Positions 18,701-27,297 of a DNA stretch of 64,000 nt are shown here, piece by piece (within the stretch, counting starts at the first letter, position 1; the number at the start of each line of letters is the position of its first letter). Source of the stretch: Nocardia abscessus. GTDB taxonomy: Bacteria > Actinomycetota > Actinomycetes > Mycobacteriales > Mycobacteriaceae. The notes beneath the pieces are model-generated. The model was not told the DNA's origin and did no database searches. It saw only the letters and a program-made list of their open reading frames with translations. Made by a program: the position numbers and the translations under genes. The stretch covers positions 186,001 to 250,000 of the forward strand of contig NZ_JADLQO010000007.1 of assembly GCF_015477775.1 (NCBI RefSeq). The letters are read 5' to 3'.

Positions 18701-21700
18701 CCGTTCGCGGACGGCTCGGGCGCGGTCCGCGGGCCTGCACCGCCGAGCAGATCGACGATCTGATCCAGCGTCCGCACCGTGCCCAACTGCTCCGGACCCA
18801 GATTCGGCAACTGCGGGAAACGTTCCTGCAGCGCACCGATCACCTGGACCCGCTTGATCGAGTCCACCCCCAGGTCGGCTTCCAGATCCATCGACGGATC
18901 CACCATCTCGACCGGATAACCCGTCTTCTCCGCGACCACCTCACGCAGCGCACTGCGCAGCGACTCGCCGGTCACCTGACCGCCGACCGTCGCAGCTTCG
19001 GACAGTGCGTGGCCGTTGGGCGCCGGAGCCTGGGAAGGCGCATGAACGTTGGGCACCGGACCGGCCGTTGCCGCAACGGGTTCCGGTGCGGGCGCGGCCC
19101 GGTGATCGTCCACGACCATGGCGGTGGCCAGCGGCCAGCGTACCGGCGCGGGCTCGATGGCCGCGCGCGGCTCGGGGGCCGGTCGAACCTGGGTCGAGGG
19201 CCGAGAAACCGGAGCGAAGCCGCTTTCCAGCTCGACCAGTTGGGCGAGCACTTCGCTGGCTCGCGCATGGCTGTGGCTGATCGCGACGCCGTGTTCCTTG
19301 ACGGCCTCGATGGCGCGCACCGTGGCGGCGTCGAGCCGGCCGTCGCCGAGCGCGCCTGCCAGGCCACGGGCCATGTCCAGCTGGCCGTCCAGGAACTGGC
19401 GGTGCGTGTGCAGGTGCTGTACGAGCGCGCTCTCCAGCGCGTCCGAGCCGGCGTCGCCGGGCTGCGGTGTGGGATACACGGGTGTCTCCGTTGCTGCGGT
19501 GGAAGCGGTGGGCACAGCCCGCTGTTCGGCGGGCAGGTGATCGACCACGCTGTCGACCGGAGCGGGGGCGGCCGCCAGGACGCTGAGCCGGTATTCGTCG
19601 GCGAGCGCGGCGGCGTAGGCGGCGCGACGGGTCTCGGGCACGTACTCCGGCGCCGACATCGTCACCGTCATCGCGCGGCTGGAGACCGCGGCCTGCGGTG
19701 CGGGGGCGGCGTGACGGTTGATGCCGTGCAGGCCGAATCCGAGCACGGCCAAGCGCACCGCCGCGCGGGTCAGCGCGAGATCACTGTTGCCGATCGGGCC
19801 GGAGTCGGTCGCGATGACGACCACGTCGTCGCCGAGGGTGCGCCGCACCAGCGAGGTCAGCACCTGCTTCGGCCCGAACTCCACGAACACCGTGCAGCCC
19901 GCGTCGCGCATCGCGGTGAGCGCGGCCACGAATTCGACCGGCTTGCCGAGCTGTTCGGTCAGCAGTGCCCGGTTGGCCGCCACGTCCTCGCTGTAGCGTG
20001 CGCCGGGAGTATTGGCGAAGACCGGAGCGTCCGGCGCGCCGATGTGCGCCTGGGCGACGGCGGTGCCGAACGCGGCCGCGGCGTGGGCGACGTAGGGCGT
20101 GTGGAACGCCCCGGACACCGGAAGCGCGCGCGTTGCCACGCCACGCTCGCCGCAGCGAGCGACGACGGCGGCGATCCCCTCGGCGCCACCGCCGACGACG
20201 ACCTGGTCGGGTGCGTTGTGATTGCAGATCCAGACGTCCGCGACGCCGTCGAGCAGTTCCTCGGCGGTCTCCCGGGACGCGCCGAGCGCCACCATCGTCC
20301 CCGCCTCGACACCCGGTTCCGGTGTCATAGCCACACCGCGGGCGCGGGCGAGCGCGTAGAAGTCCGCGGAGGCCAGCGCGCCGGAAGCCCACAGCGCGGT
20401 CAACTCTCCGAAGCTGTGCCCGAGATACCCGTCGGCGCGCAAGCCGTAGTCCGACAGGGCGGTGAACTGCCCCGCCGACAGCGCGCCGATCGCGGGCTGG
20501 GCGAATTCGGTTCGGCGCAGTGCGGTCTCCTGCGCCGACGCCACCTCGTCGTCGAACGCGGGCGGCGGGAAGACCACCGACGACAGACGCACCGGCGCGC
20601 CGGCGAACGCCTCGTTGGCCTCGTCGAACGCCGCGCCGACGGCGGGGTTGTTCAGCGCTGCGTCCAGCCCCATGTCGACGTACTGGCTGCCCTGTCCGGC
20701 GAACAGCGCGCCCACCTTGCGATCCGGCAGGGCGGCGGCGCGGAAGTACACACCCTCGGGGTGCTCCCAGGCCGTGGCGTCGGGGTTGCGGACCAGTTCG
20801 TCCACCGCGAGCGACCGCAGGTGTGCGGCGTTCTCCTCGTCGACCGAGACGAACCCGATGCGCGCGTGCGCCTCCGGGATGTCGCCCCCGTCGCTGGGCG
20901 CGACGCTGCGCACCGCGTCGATCAGCCCGGCCACGTCCGGCGCGTGCCACAGATGCGCGCGGGCGGTGCGATGCAGCACCGGGTGCGCGGCACGATCGGC
21001 GTCCGCTTCCTCCAGCACGACATGGAAGTTGGTGCCGCCGAAGCCGAATGCCGAGGCCGCCGCCCGCCGCACCGGGCGCTGCGGGTCGCGGATCCACGGA
21101 CGCGTGCGGGTGTTCACGTAGTACGGCGCGTCGGCGGCGGCGATCTCGGCGTTGGGCGCGGAGACGTTGATGGTGCCCGGCAGCACCTTCTGGTGCAGCG
21201 CCAGCGCCAGTTTCATCACGCTCGCGGTGCCCGCGGCGCCCTTGGTGTGACCGATCTGGGACTTCACGCTGCCGAGCGCGGCGAACGCGGGCTCGGACGT
21301 CGCGTCGGTCAGCAGTTCTTTCAGCGCGGTGAGTTCGGTCTTGTCGCCGACGGGCGTGCCGGTGGCGTGCGCTTCGATGAGCGCCACGTCGGCGGGTGAG
21401 ATCTCGGCGTCGGCGTAGGCGCGGTCCAGCGCGACCCGCTGGCCGCCCGCGCGCGGGGCGTAGATGCTCTTGGCGCGGCCGTCGCTGGAGGAGCCCAGAC
21501 CGCGGATGACGGCGTAGATCCGGTTGCCGTCGCGCCGTGCGTCTTCCAGCCTGCGCAGCGCGAGCATGGTGATGCCTTCACCGAGCAGCGTGCCGTTGGC
21601 GTCGGCGGAGAAGGGGCTGATCTGCCCGCTGGCCGACAGCGCACCGACCTTGCTGAAGCACAGGTAGATGAAGATGGTGTTCTCGGTGTCCACACCACCG

Positions 21701-22404
21701 GTGATCATCATGTCCGCGCGGCCGTCCTGGAGTTCGGCGATGGCGGTGCGCAACGCGGCCAGCGAAGCCGCGCAGGCCGCGTCGACCGTGCAGTTGATGC
21801 CGCCGAGGCCGAGCCGGTTGGCCACCCGGCCCGCGGTGATGTTGGCCAGCAGACCCGGGAACGAATTCGCCTCCCACGGCGCGAATGCCGCGACGAACCG
21901 GTCGGCGATGGCGTCGGCGTCGGCATCCGACAGCCCGACCGAGCGCGCCGCCTCCTTCAGCACCGGCGTGGACAGCCGCGCGGCCAACGGGTGCATGAGC
22001 GGCACCGGGCCGGTGGTGCCGAGGACGACGCCGGTGCGGCCCGGGTCGTACCAGTCGGAGTCCACCGCGCCCGCGTCGCGCAGCAGGTCGCGGGCGACGC
22101 CCAGACCGAGCGTCTGCATCGTGCTGGTCACTTCCAGCTGGTTGGGCGGCAGCCCGAATTCCAAGGGATCGAACTCGATGTCGGGCAGGAACGCGCCCCG
22201 GCGCGAGTAGGTCTTGTCCGGCGCCGCCGGGTCCGCGTCGAAGTAGTCGTCCAGGCTCCAGCGTGACGCGGGGACCTCGGTGGTGCAGTCCACGCCGTCG
22301 ACGATGTTCTGCCAATACTCTCGGTGGTTGTGGGCGTTGGGCAGCAGCCCGGACATCCCGACGATGGCGATCGGGTTGCGCGCCAGGCGTCTGTCGTCTG
22401 TCAC
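15778..22404 (-). CDS. PfaA-like iterative polyketide/PUFA synthase KS-AT-ACP3-KR-DH
   Basis: A 2208-aa multidomain synthase. KS, residues 1-460: active Cys in TVDAACAASLAALRTA, His in EAHATGTPVGD and GHTKGAAG. AT, about 565-890: GHSFGE nucleophile and a GAFH motif fitting malonyl-CoA. Three tandem ACPs near 1180, 1285 and 1383, each with GVDSIKRVQVIG carrying the phosphopantetheine Ser. A structural plus catalytic KR, about 1430-1930: LLVTGGARGVTA, SVAGLFGNAGQADYAAANEA. A C-terminal PS-DH-like region, 1940-2208. Order and ACP sequence are those of PfaA. The GTG 22404 start follows a GAGAGGAAT ribosome site. It needs a phosphopantetheinyl transferase encoded elsewhere. No second KS/CLF is visible nearby. 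Confidence 0.93.
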   Translation of the reverse strand: MTDDRRLARNPIAIVGMSGLLPNAHNHREYWQNIVDGVDCTTEVPASRWSLDDYFDADPAAPDKTYSRRGAFLPDIEFDPLEFGLPPNQLEVTSTMQTLGLGVARDLLRDAGAVDSDWYDPGRTGVVLGTTGPVPLMHPLAARLSTPVLKEAARSVGLSDADADAIADRFVAAFAPWEANSFPGLLANITAGRVANRLGLGGINCTVDAACAASLAALRTAIAELQDGRADMMITGGVDTENTIFIYLCFSKVGALSASGQISPFSADANGTLLGEGITMLALRRLEDARRDGNRIYAVIRGLGSSSDGRAKSIYAPRAGGQRVALDRAYADAEISPADVALIEAHATGTPVGDKTELTALKELLTDATSEPAFAALGSVKSQIGHTKGAAGTASVMKLALALHQKVLPGTINVSAPNAEIAAADAPYYVNTRTRPWIRDPQRPVRRAAASAFGFGGTNFHVVLEEADADRAAHPVLHRTARAHLWHAPDVAGLIDAVRSVAPSDGGDIPEAHARIGFVSVDEENAAHLRSLAVDELVRNPDATAWEHPEGVYFRAAALPDRKVGALFAGQGSQYVDMGLDAALNNPAVGAAFDEANEAFAGAPVRLSSVVFPPPAFDDEVASAQETALRRTEFAQPAIGALSAGQFTALSDYGLRADGYLGHSFGELTALWASGALASADFYALARARGVAMTPEPGVEAGTMVALGASRETAEELLDGVADVWICNHNAPDQVVVGGGAEGIAAVVARCGERGVATRALPVSGAFHTPYVAHAAAAFGTAVAQAHIGAPDAPVFANTPGARYSEDVAANRALLTEQLGKPVEFVAALTAMRDAGCTVFVEFGPKQVLTSLVRRTLGDDVVVIATDSGPIGNSDLALTRAAVRLAVLGFGLHGINRHAAPAPQAAVSSRAMTVTMSAPEYVPETRRAAYAAALADEYRLSVLAAAPAPVDSVVDHLPAEQRAVPTASTAATETPVYPTPQPGDAGSDALESALVQHLHTHRQFLDGQLDMARGLAGALGDGRLDAATVRAIEAVKEHGVAISHSHARASEVLAQLVELESGFAPVSRPSTQVRPAPEPRAAIEPAPVRWPLATAMVVDDHRAAPAPEPVAATAGPVPNVHAPSQAPAPNGHALSEAATVGGQVTGESLRSALREVVAEKTGYPVEMVDPSMDLEADLGVDSIKRVQVIGALQERFPQLPNLGPEQLGTVRTLDQIVDLLGGAGPRTAPEPSANGAAHPATASGADADVSGEALRRALREVVAEKTGYPVEMVDPSMDLEADLGVDSIKRVQVIGALQERFPQLPSLGPEQLGTVRTLDQIVDLLGVAESAQATAGPSANGSADEVSGEALRRALREVVAEKTGYPVEMVDPSMDLEADLGVDSIKRVQVIGALQERFPNLPSLGPEQLGTLRTLDQIVVELAGVAGGDVHPKAEAAAGTSRHAVELVSLPPLDRLVAPYREGARALLVDPTGELDSDRTALAAALTGLGWTVRQTNAVAGIGTAGEPVDVCVVLLGGSADWASAQRYLTDGILAAGRAVPLLRAAPGRAAFVTVTRLDGALGFLGTAQPEHALLGGIGGVVKTLAAEQPGLFCRTLDIDPACSPRQLAEFVTAELSDSARDTLEVGIDAAGERRTPVPSGHAAARTVTPVRPADEQDATVLTADDVLLVTGGARGVTATCVLALAARSEARFVLLGRSEPTAEPGWAAGVPDAELKPAAVRALAGTGATPRDIERAVSGVRATREIRETLAALGSRAEYLAVDATDGQAVTAALAPLRDSITGVVHGAGVLADSVITDKTAESVARVLDPKIAGLAAVLGALGQLRHLVLFTSVAGLFGNAGQADYAAANEALTRFAVSLRTQQPNCHVTAIDWGAWDGGMVTPALREHFRTRGVELLDPRMGAAAFTEQFTEARSEDTIVLIGPAKSLSDTAAVAGTVRARRTITGITEDPIIAAHRIGEHIVLPATFGLGAMVEFAERALPGRTVVAVRDFQVLKGIVFDRPLEEVELELVPGEDASTVHATVRGENAVHFRAALTLADAADPSPRKPVPGGPAGEATIYRDAVQFHAPALQGLRSVRAVSDDAIVFECELPAATVAGGAYAGRLHDPVLADLILQGPPVLGHRLLGSACLPLGVGRIDYFRPLPAGEPFLLTVDNPRAGRLDARIDATATTADGTVLQRFSDVTVVTTPDLTEKFQTSVRRWMA
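18150..18970 (-). repeat. Three near-identical ACP-coding direct repeats
   Basis: The DNA encoding the three ACPs is almost identical over long blocks, for example the stretch from the DSIK motif through the preceding helix. Spacing between equivalent bases is 291 and 315 bp, equal to 97 and 105 residues, so the frame is kept. Conservation at silent positions points to recent duplication or gene conversion. Confidence 0.9.
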
Positions 22405-22432
22405 GGATATTCCTCTCGAACCGGGTGGATGA

Positions 22433-23038
22433 TCAGGCGGCCACGGTGGTCGCGGTGCGCGACGCGACGAGGTCGGCGACGCCTGTGGCGAACAGGTGGT
22501 GGCCCAGCGAACTCGGGTGCAGACCGTCGGCGGTCCACATCTGCGGCCGTTCCCATTCGGGCTGGGCGGCGATGTCCAGCAGCAGCGTGCCGGTGTCGGC
22601 GACGACGTCGGCGAGCACCGCGTTGGCGAAGGCGAACCGCTCGCGCAGCAGCGCGCGGAACCCGTCCGGCACCGGCAGCCGGGCCGGGATGTCCGGGTAG
22701 CTGGCGGTGAACACCGTCGCACCGCCCGCCCGCAGCGCGCCGAACAGCTCGGCGAGGTTGCGGGCGAATCGGTCCTGGTCGTAGTCGCTCACCAGGTCGT
22801 TCACTCCGACCACGACGCCGAACAATCCCGAGCGTCCCGAAACAGCCACGCGCAGTTGCTTTTCCAGCACGATGCTCGTGGTGGCGCCGTGCTCGCCGAG
22901 ATTGCGCACCGCTGCGGGCCGCAGGCCGAGCTGGCCGCCGAGCCGCGGCACCCAGCCGCGGTAGCCGCCGCCGGGCGCGGCGTCGCCGCGCCCCTCGACG
23001 AAGCTGTCGCCCAGCGCGGTCAGCACCGGCGCGTTCAT
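22433..23038 (-). CDS. SGNH/GDSL hydrolase
   Basis: A 201-aa cytosolic SGNH hydrolase. Block I is LTALGDSFVEG with the nucleophile Ser, block III is VVVGVNDL with the Asn, and block V is WTADGLHPSSLGH with the Asp and His. Members deacylate small esters or thioesters. It ends 28 bp before the synthase start and overlaps the flavoprotein gene by 4 bp. Inference: it trims or releases the lipid chain, or acts as an editing thioesterase, since the synthase has no TE domain. Confidence 0.88.
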   Translation of the reverse strand: MNAPVLTALGDSFVEGRGDAAPGGGYRGWVPRLGGQLGLRPAAVRNLGEHGATTSIVLEKQLRVAVSGRSGLFGVVVGVNDLVSDYDQDRFARNLAELFGALRAGGATVFTASYPDIPARLPVPDGFRALLRERFAFANAVLADVVADTGTLLLDIAAQPEWERPQMWTADGLHPSSLGHHLFATGVADLVASRTATTVAA

Positions 23039-24285
23039 GCGGTCACTCCGTCCTTGCTGACGTGCCGGGCAGCCGTCGGGAAGTTCACCTTCTCGTACAG
23101 CGCGGCCAGCTCCGCCTCGCCGAAGTACTTGTCCGGCGGGTAGATTCCGGCGATCAGCCCGAAGAAGTGCTTGATGTAGTCGGCGTCCATCGAGGTCGCG
23201 CGGAACACCGAGTCGTAGTACGGCGTCAGCGACAGCTCCGAGATGCTCAGCGTCAGTTCGTAGGTGCTGGCGCTCTGCGCATCGCGCTCGCGCTGGTATT
23301 CGGCCAGCGCCTCGTCCATCGGGCGCGCGCCGGACAGACCTTCGTCCACCAGGTCGGCGAGCAACTGCGCGTACTTGAACGCGTCGGTGATGCCCCAGCC
23401 GGTGAACGGGTCCTTGTGGTAGCCGGCGTCGCCGACCAGCGCCCAGCCAGGGCCGTAGGACTGACGGCGGTAGTTGTCCGGGTACAGCATCGGGCGGAAC
23501 TGCTCCACCCGCTTGCCGGTGTCGCGCAGACGAGCGCCGATCTCCGGGTCGATCTGCTCGACGATCTCCTGCACGCCCGCATCCGGGTCGGTACGGAACT
23601 CACGGAACCGGTCCCGCTTGCGCATGACCGCGACCAGGGCGAGATCGTCGTTGGTCGGCCAGGACGCGAACTGCTGCTCGCCGAAACCGGTGCGGTGCTG
23701 CATGCCCCAGTCGACGCCCTCGTAGTAGGAGTAGTAGATGAAGCACGCCGCGGGCGAGCCCTCGTACTCCTGCGCGCCGACCGCCTTGGCCACCGTCGAG
23801 TTCGAGCCGTCGGCGCCGACCACCAGCTTGGCGCGGAACTCCTGCTCGGCCCCGTCGCCGATCGCGCCGCGGATGCCGACCACGCGGTCACCGTCGAAAA
23901 CCAGCTCCGAGACGGTGAAACCCTGGATCACCTCGACGCCCGCGTTGCCCGCTGCCTCGACCAGGATCTTGTCCAGCACCGTGCGGCGCGGGCAGTAGAC
24001 GGCGTCGATGCCGTCGGCCGACGGATCGGCCATCCCCTTGATGACGATGTCGGTGTAGGAGAAGTTCAGGTGCCGGATCGGCGGCACGCCCGAGGCGACG
24101 ACCTCCTCCAGCAAGCCCCAGGACTTCAGGAAGCCGAGCCCGGCCTGGTGGATGTAGTGGGTCGACGGGGTGTCGCTCGGGAAGTTCGCCCGGTCCACGG
24201 CGAGCACCCGGTAGCCCTTCCTGGCGAGCAGCATGGCCAGTGGGGAGCCCGCCACCCGGGTTCCGACAACGATGACGTCGTACAT
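23035..24285 (-). CDS. FAD-dependent oxidoreductase (geranylgeranyl-reductase/halogenase-like group)
   Basis: A 416-aa flavoprotein of the PHBH superfamily. The N-terminus MYDVIVVGTRVAGSP is the FAD Rossmann motif, LVVGADGSNS is the second FAD motif and LVGDAGYHKDPFTGWG the third. There is no WxWxIP signature of tryptophan halogenases. Relatives reduce isoprenoids or hydroxylate, epoxidise or desaturate lipid and polyketide chains. ATG 24285 is the first start before the Rossmann motif. The gene belongs to the synthase operon, so an oxidative or reductive tailoring step on the fatty chain is likely. Confidence 0.83.
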   Translation of the reverse strand: MYDVIVVGTRVAGSPLAMLLARKGYRVLAVDRANFPSDTPSTHYIHQAGLGFLKSWGLLEEVVASGVPPIRHLNFSYTDIVIKGMADPSADGIDAVYCPRRTVLDKILVEAAGNAGVEVIQGFTVSELVFDGDRVVGIRGAIGDGAEQEFRAKLVVGADGSNSTVAKAVGAQEYEGSPAACFIYYSYYEGVDWGMQHRTGFGEQQFASWPTNDDLALVAVMRKRDRFREFRTDPDAGVQEIVEQIDPEIGARLRDTGKRVEQFRPMLYPDNYRRQSYGPGWALVGDAGYHKDPFTGWGITDAFKYAQLLADLVDEGLSGARPMDEALAEYQRERDAQSASTYELTLSISELSLTPYYDSVFRATSMDADYIKHFFGLIAGIYPPDKYFGEAELAALYEKVNFPTAARHVSKDGVTA

Positions 24286-24372
24286 GTTCGCATCACTTTC
24301 CGGTAGTCGAATTCCGATTTCGAGTCTGTGGCCGCGACGGGTGATCGACCACCGCGGCGGGCCCTGATTCAT

Positions 24373-24386
24373 CGGCCGATCGGCCG
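24373..24386. promoter_or_regulatory. 14-bp perfect palindrome between ligase and oxidoreductase genes
   Basis: CGGCCGATCGGCCG lies 3 bp beyond the ligase stop codon inside a 104-bp gap, the largest gap within the lipid operon. It could be an internal terminator, a processing hairpin or an operator for the downstream eight genes. No function is demonstrated. Confidence 0.3.
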
Positions 24387-24389
24387 CGG

Positions 24390-26081
24390 CTATCGTGCGG
24401 GTCGGGGCGCCGAATACAGCAGTTCGATATCCGCCGCGTACGCGTCGGCGATCGCGGCGCGGCGCAGTTTTCGAGACGACGTCGACAATCCGTCTTCGAC
24501 GGTGAAATCGCCGTCCACGATCCGGAATGCCCGAATTGATTCCGCGCGCGATACCAGTGAATTCGCGTCGTCGATCGCCGATTGGACGGCGGCGGTGAGA
24601 TCGCCGTCCGGCTCGGCGGCGCGCCAGCGCTGCACCTGCGCCGGCTCCAGGGTGACCAGGGCCGCGACGAAATCGCGGCCGTCACCGAGCACCATGCAGT
24701 TGGACACCAGGGGATGCAGCCGGATCCGGTCCTCCAGCGGCGTGGGGGCGACGTTCTTGCCGCCCGAGGTCACCAGGATCTCCTTCTTGCGCCCGGTGAT
24801 CCGCAGGAATCCGTCCTCGTCGAGCTCGCCCAGGTCACCGGTGTGCAGCCAGCCCTGCGCGTCCACCGGCGACTGGCTCGCCGCGGCGCCCCAGTAACCC
24901 GGTGACACGTGCGGCCCGCCGACCAGCACCTCCCCGTCCTCCTCGGCGATGGCCACCGAGGTGCCCGGGATCGGCCTGCCGACCGTGCCGAGCCGGTTGG
25001 TCTCCGGGGCGCTCACCGTCACGGCGGTCGCGGCCTCGGTGAGGCCGTAACAGTTCAGCAGCAGCACACCGAAACCCGCGTAGAACCCGACCGTCGAGTC
25101 GTCCAGCGAAGCGCCGCCGGAGATGACGTGGCGCAGTTCACCGCCGAGCGCGGCCACGACCGGGTGCGTCGACGGCTCCGGCGCCGCCTGCGCCCGCACG
25201 AGCTCGAGACCGCGCCGCACCGCCTCGCGCTCCTCGTCGTCGGCGAGCAGGGTGCGGCAGTACTTGCGGATCTTCTCCAGGCCGTAGGGAATCATCGCGA
25301 GGAAGGTCGGCCGCACCGTCGGCAGCACCGGCACCAGGTCGGGAATGCCGGGCAGCAGATGCGTGCGGCTGCCGCCGAACAAGCAGGCGAACAGGATGGT
25401 CTGGCCGAAGACGTGCGACAGCGGCAGGGCCAGCACGGTGGTTCCGTCGAACATGTCGCCGGTGCGGCGCACCGTGTTGGAGGAGGACACGAACATGTTG
25501 CGATGGGTGATCAGGCACCCCTTTGCCAGGCCCGTTGTGCCGCTGGTGTACACGATCATCGCCAGATCGTCGGCCCGCACCTCGGCCATACGCGCGGCCA
25601 GCGCCGGATCGATCGCACCGGTGGCCCAATCCGCGATCTGCTCGAAGACCCAGACCTCGCCCGCGCCCGCGGCGCGCAGCCGCTCGGCGTCCTCGGCGCT
25701 CTCGGCGGCGAAGAAGACACTGCCGCTGTCGCTCAGGATGTGCTCGATCTGGCTGGGCGACGAAGTGGGGTAGACCGGCACCACCACCGCGCCGATGGCC
25801 AGCAGCGCGCAATCCAGCAGCACCCAGGCCAGATTCGTGCGGCCCAGCACCGCGACCCGATCGCCGGCCGCGACGCCCCGTCCGACCAGCGCCGAGGCCA
25901 GGGCGCGGGCCCTGCGGTCCACCTCGGCGCTGGTGAGCCGCGTTCCGTCGGCGTCGCACAGCGAAAGCCGATCCGGATGCCGCTCGGCCGCATCGGAAAT
26001 CACCGAGTACAAACTCGCCGTATCCGGAAGATCGAAACCATTCTCACCGACCGACACTGCGATGACAGACACTGTGTTCAC
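24390..26081 (-). CDS. Long-chain acyl-CoA synthetase / acyl-adenylating enzyme (FadD15-like)
   Basis: A 563-aa ANL-superfamily enzyme. Motifs in order: P-loop YTSGTTGLAKGCLITH near residue 180, NCYGLTEAATA, HTGDLGELDEDGFLRITGRKKE, and the C-terminal SSRKLRR region with the late catalytic Lys. The GRKKEILVTSGGKNVAP stretch is typical of long-chain FadD enzymes. The GTG start at 26081 is the only upstream start. It probably activates a fatty acid to feed the synthase as starter or to recycle product. It is the first gene of the operon, 88 bp after the LysR stop. Confidence 0.9.
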   Translation of the reverse strand: MNTVSVIAVSVGENGFDLPDTASLYSVISDAAERHPDRLSLCDADGTRLTSAEVDRRARALASALVGRGVAAGDRVAVLGRTNLAWVLLDCALLAIGAVVVPVYPTSSPSQIEHILSDSGSVFFAAESAEDAERLRAAGAGEVWVFEQIADWATGAIDPALAARMAEVRADDLAMIVYTSGTTGLAKGCLITHRNMFVSSSNTVRRTGDMFDGTTVLALPLSHVFGQTILFACLFGGSRTHLLPGIPDLVPVLPTVRPTFLAMIPYGLEKIRKYCRTLLADDEEREAVRRGLELVRAQAAPEPSTHPVVAALGGELRHVISGGASLDDSTVGFYAGFGVLLLNCYGLTEAATAVTVSAPETNRLGTVGRPIPGTSVAIAEEDGEVLVGGPHVSPGYWGAAASQSPVDAQGWLHTGDLGELDEDGFLRITGRKKEILVTSGGKNVAPTPLEDRIRLHPLVSNCMVLGDGRDFVAALVTLEPAQVQRWRAAEPDGDLTAAVQSAIDDANSLVSRAESIRAFRIVDGDFTVEDGLSTSSRKLRRAAIADAYAADIELLYSAPRPAR

Positions 26082-26169
26082 AATGTCGAATTCTGGTCGG
26101 CGTCACCGAATTACAGTGCCGTCGATATCGCGGTTCCTACCGCGCGAATGTCATCACCTATCGACGTGG

Positions 26170-27102
26170 TCAGGCCGACACCGCGCGGGCAATATCGATT
26201 TGCGCAGGTTCCGGGGAATCGACGCAATCCAAGAAAAAGCCGACCGACGGATTCGACTCGTCCGCACGCCACACCGCGTACAAATCGAGCGTCGGCACCG
26301 GATCGAACAGCTTGACCGCGACCGAAGCACTGCCCGGTCCACCCATGCCCATCGAAATCGCCCGCGGCAGCGAGGCGAATCCCACCAGCGGGCGCACCGA
26401 GACCATGTGCGCCGTCGCACCGGGGTCGTCGGCGGTCTGCGCCACCGCTAGGGAGATCCGGGAATCCGCGGCCGCGCGGAAGATCGAGTCGTACATGGCC
26501 GGACACTGCTCGCGGGCGAACAGCACGCAATCCTGTCCTTCGAGTTCGGCGAAGGGAACGCCGGGCCGATCGGCCCACCGATGCCTGCGCCCGACCACGG
26601 CGACCAGCGGCACCCGATGCAGCAGCCGCCGGTACCGGAAATCGGTCGTGCTCGGATGGCCGTACACCAGGGCGAGATCCAGTGACCCGTCGCTGAGTGC
26701 GGCCAGTTGCGGGCCGGTGCGCTTCTCCCACAGGGACACCACGATGTCGGGGTGCCGCTCGGTCATCCTGGTGAGCGCGTCCGGCAGCACATGTCTGCTG
26801 GCCGGAAGGTTGTAACCGATGTTGAGGGTGCCCGCCCGCCCTTCGGCGGTCGCCTTCGCGGCTTGGGCCGCGCGGTCCATCTGCGCCACGATGAGCCGGG
26901 CCTGACTCTCGAATTCCCGGCCCGCCGGGGTCAGCTTGACCTCGTGCGAGTTGCGTGCGACCAGTTGCACGCCGAGCGATTTCTCCAGCTTCTGCAGCTG
27001 GGCACTGAGACTGGGCTGCGTGAGATGCAAGCGCTGCGCTGCGCGGCCGAAATGCAGCTCTTCGGCAATCGTGATGAACGAAACCAGATGTCGGAACTCC
27101 AT
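26170..27102 (-). CDS. LysR family transcriptional regulator
   Basis: A 310-aa LysR regulator. The N-terminal winged helix contains FGRAAQRLHLTQPSLSAQL, with the recognition helix near residues 25-44, followed by a linker helix and a periplasmic-binding-protein-like effector domain from about 92. The start ATG 27102 follows a clear AAAAAGGAG ribosome site 7 nt upstream. It lies on the same strand directly upstream of the lipid operon, so it is the likely local regulator and may be partly co-transcribed with it. The effector is unknown. Confidence 0.92.
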   Translation of the reverse strand: MEFRHLVSFITIAEELHFGRAAQRLHLTQPSLSAQLQKLEKSLGVQLVARNSHEVKLTPAGREFESQARLIVAQMDRAAQAAKATAEGRAGTLNIGYNLPASRHVLPDALTRMTERHPDIVVSLWEKRTGPQLAALSDGSLDLALVYGHPSTTDFRYRRLLHRVPLVAVVGRRHRWADRPGVPFAELEGQDCVLFAREQCPAMYDSIFRAAADSRISLAVAQTADDPGATAHMVSVRPLVGFASLPRAISMGMGGPGSASVAVKLFDPVPTLDLYAVWRADESNPSVGFFLDCVDSPEPAQIDIARAVSA

Positions 27103-27138
27103 GCCGCCGGCTCCTTTTTCCGCGTACCGGAAACGGTA
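27103..27138 (-). promoter_or_regulatory. LysR gene leader with short inverted repeat
   Basis: The 195-bp gap upstream of the LysR gene contains the repeat TACCG-gaaa-CGGTA at 27125-27138, just before the ribosome site. The position would suit autoregulation. The arms are short, so this is tentative. Confidence 0.25.
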
Positions 27139-27297
27139 GCGCCACCAGGTAACCGACGATGAACCAGGAGCGGACGTACAGCACCGAGACCGTAGCGGAT
27201 GAGTGAACTGGACCCGAAGGTCGAGCGTGGTGTGTTACCTGCGCCCGTGACCATCCAGGATCCCTGAAACCCGGTCCGGGGGCAACTCGGCGCGGCG

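Noticed and set aside
18150..18970. Mobile element or CRISPR as the source of the long repeats in the synthase gene
   Set aside because: The repeats are in frame, of ACP size and carry the phosphopantetheine motif, so they are tandem ACP domains.
18691..21399. 902-codon open frame antisense to the PfaA-like synthase
   Set aside because: It mirrors the synthase frame in high-GC DNA, is rich in Arg/Gly/His, and shows no domain. The KS, AT and ACP motifs are on the other strand.
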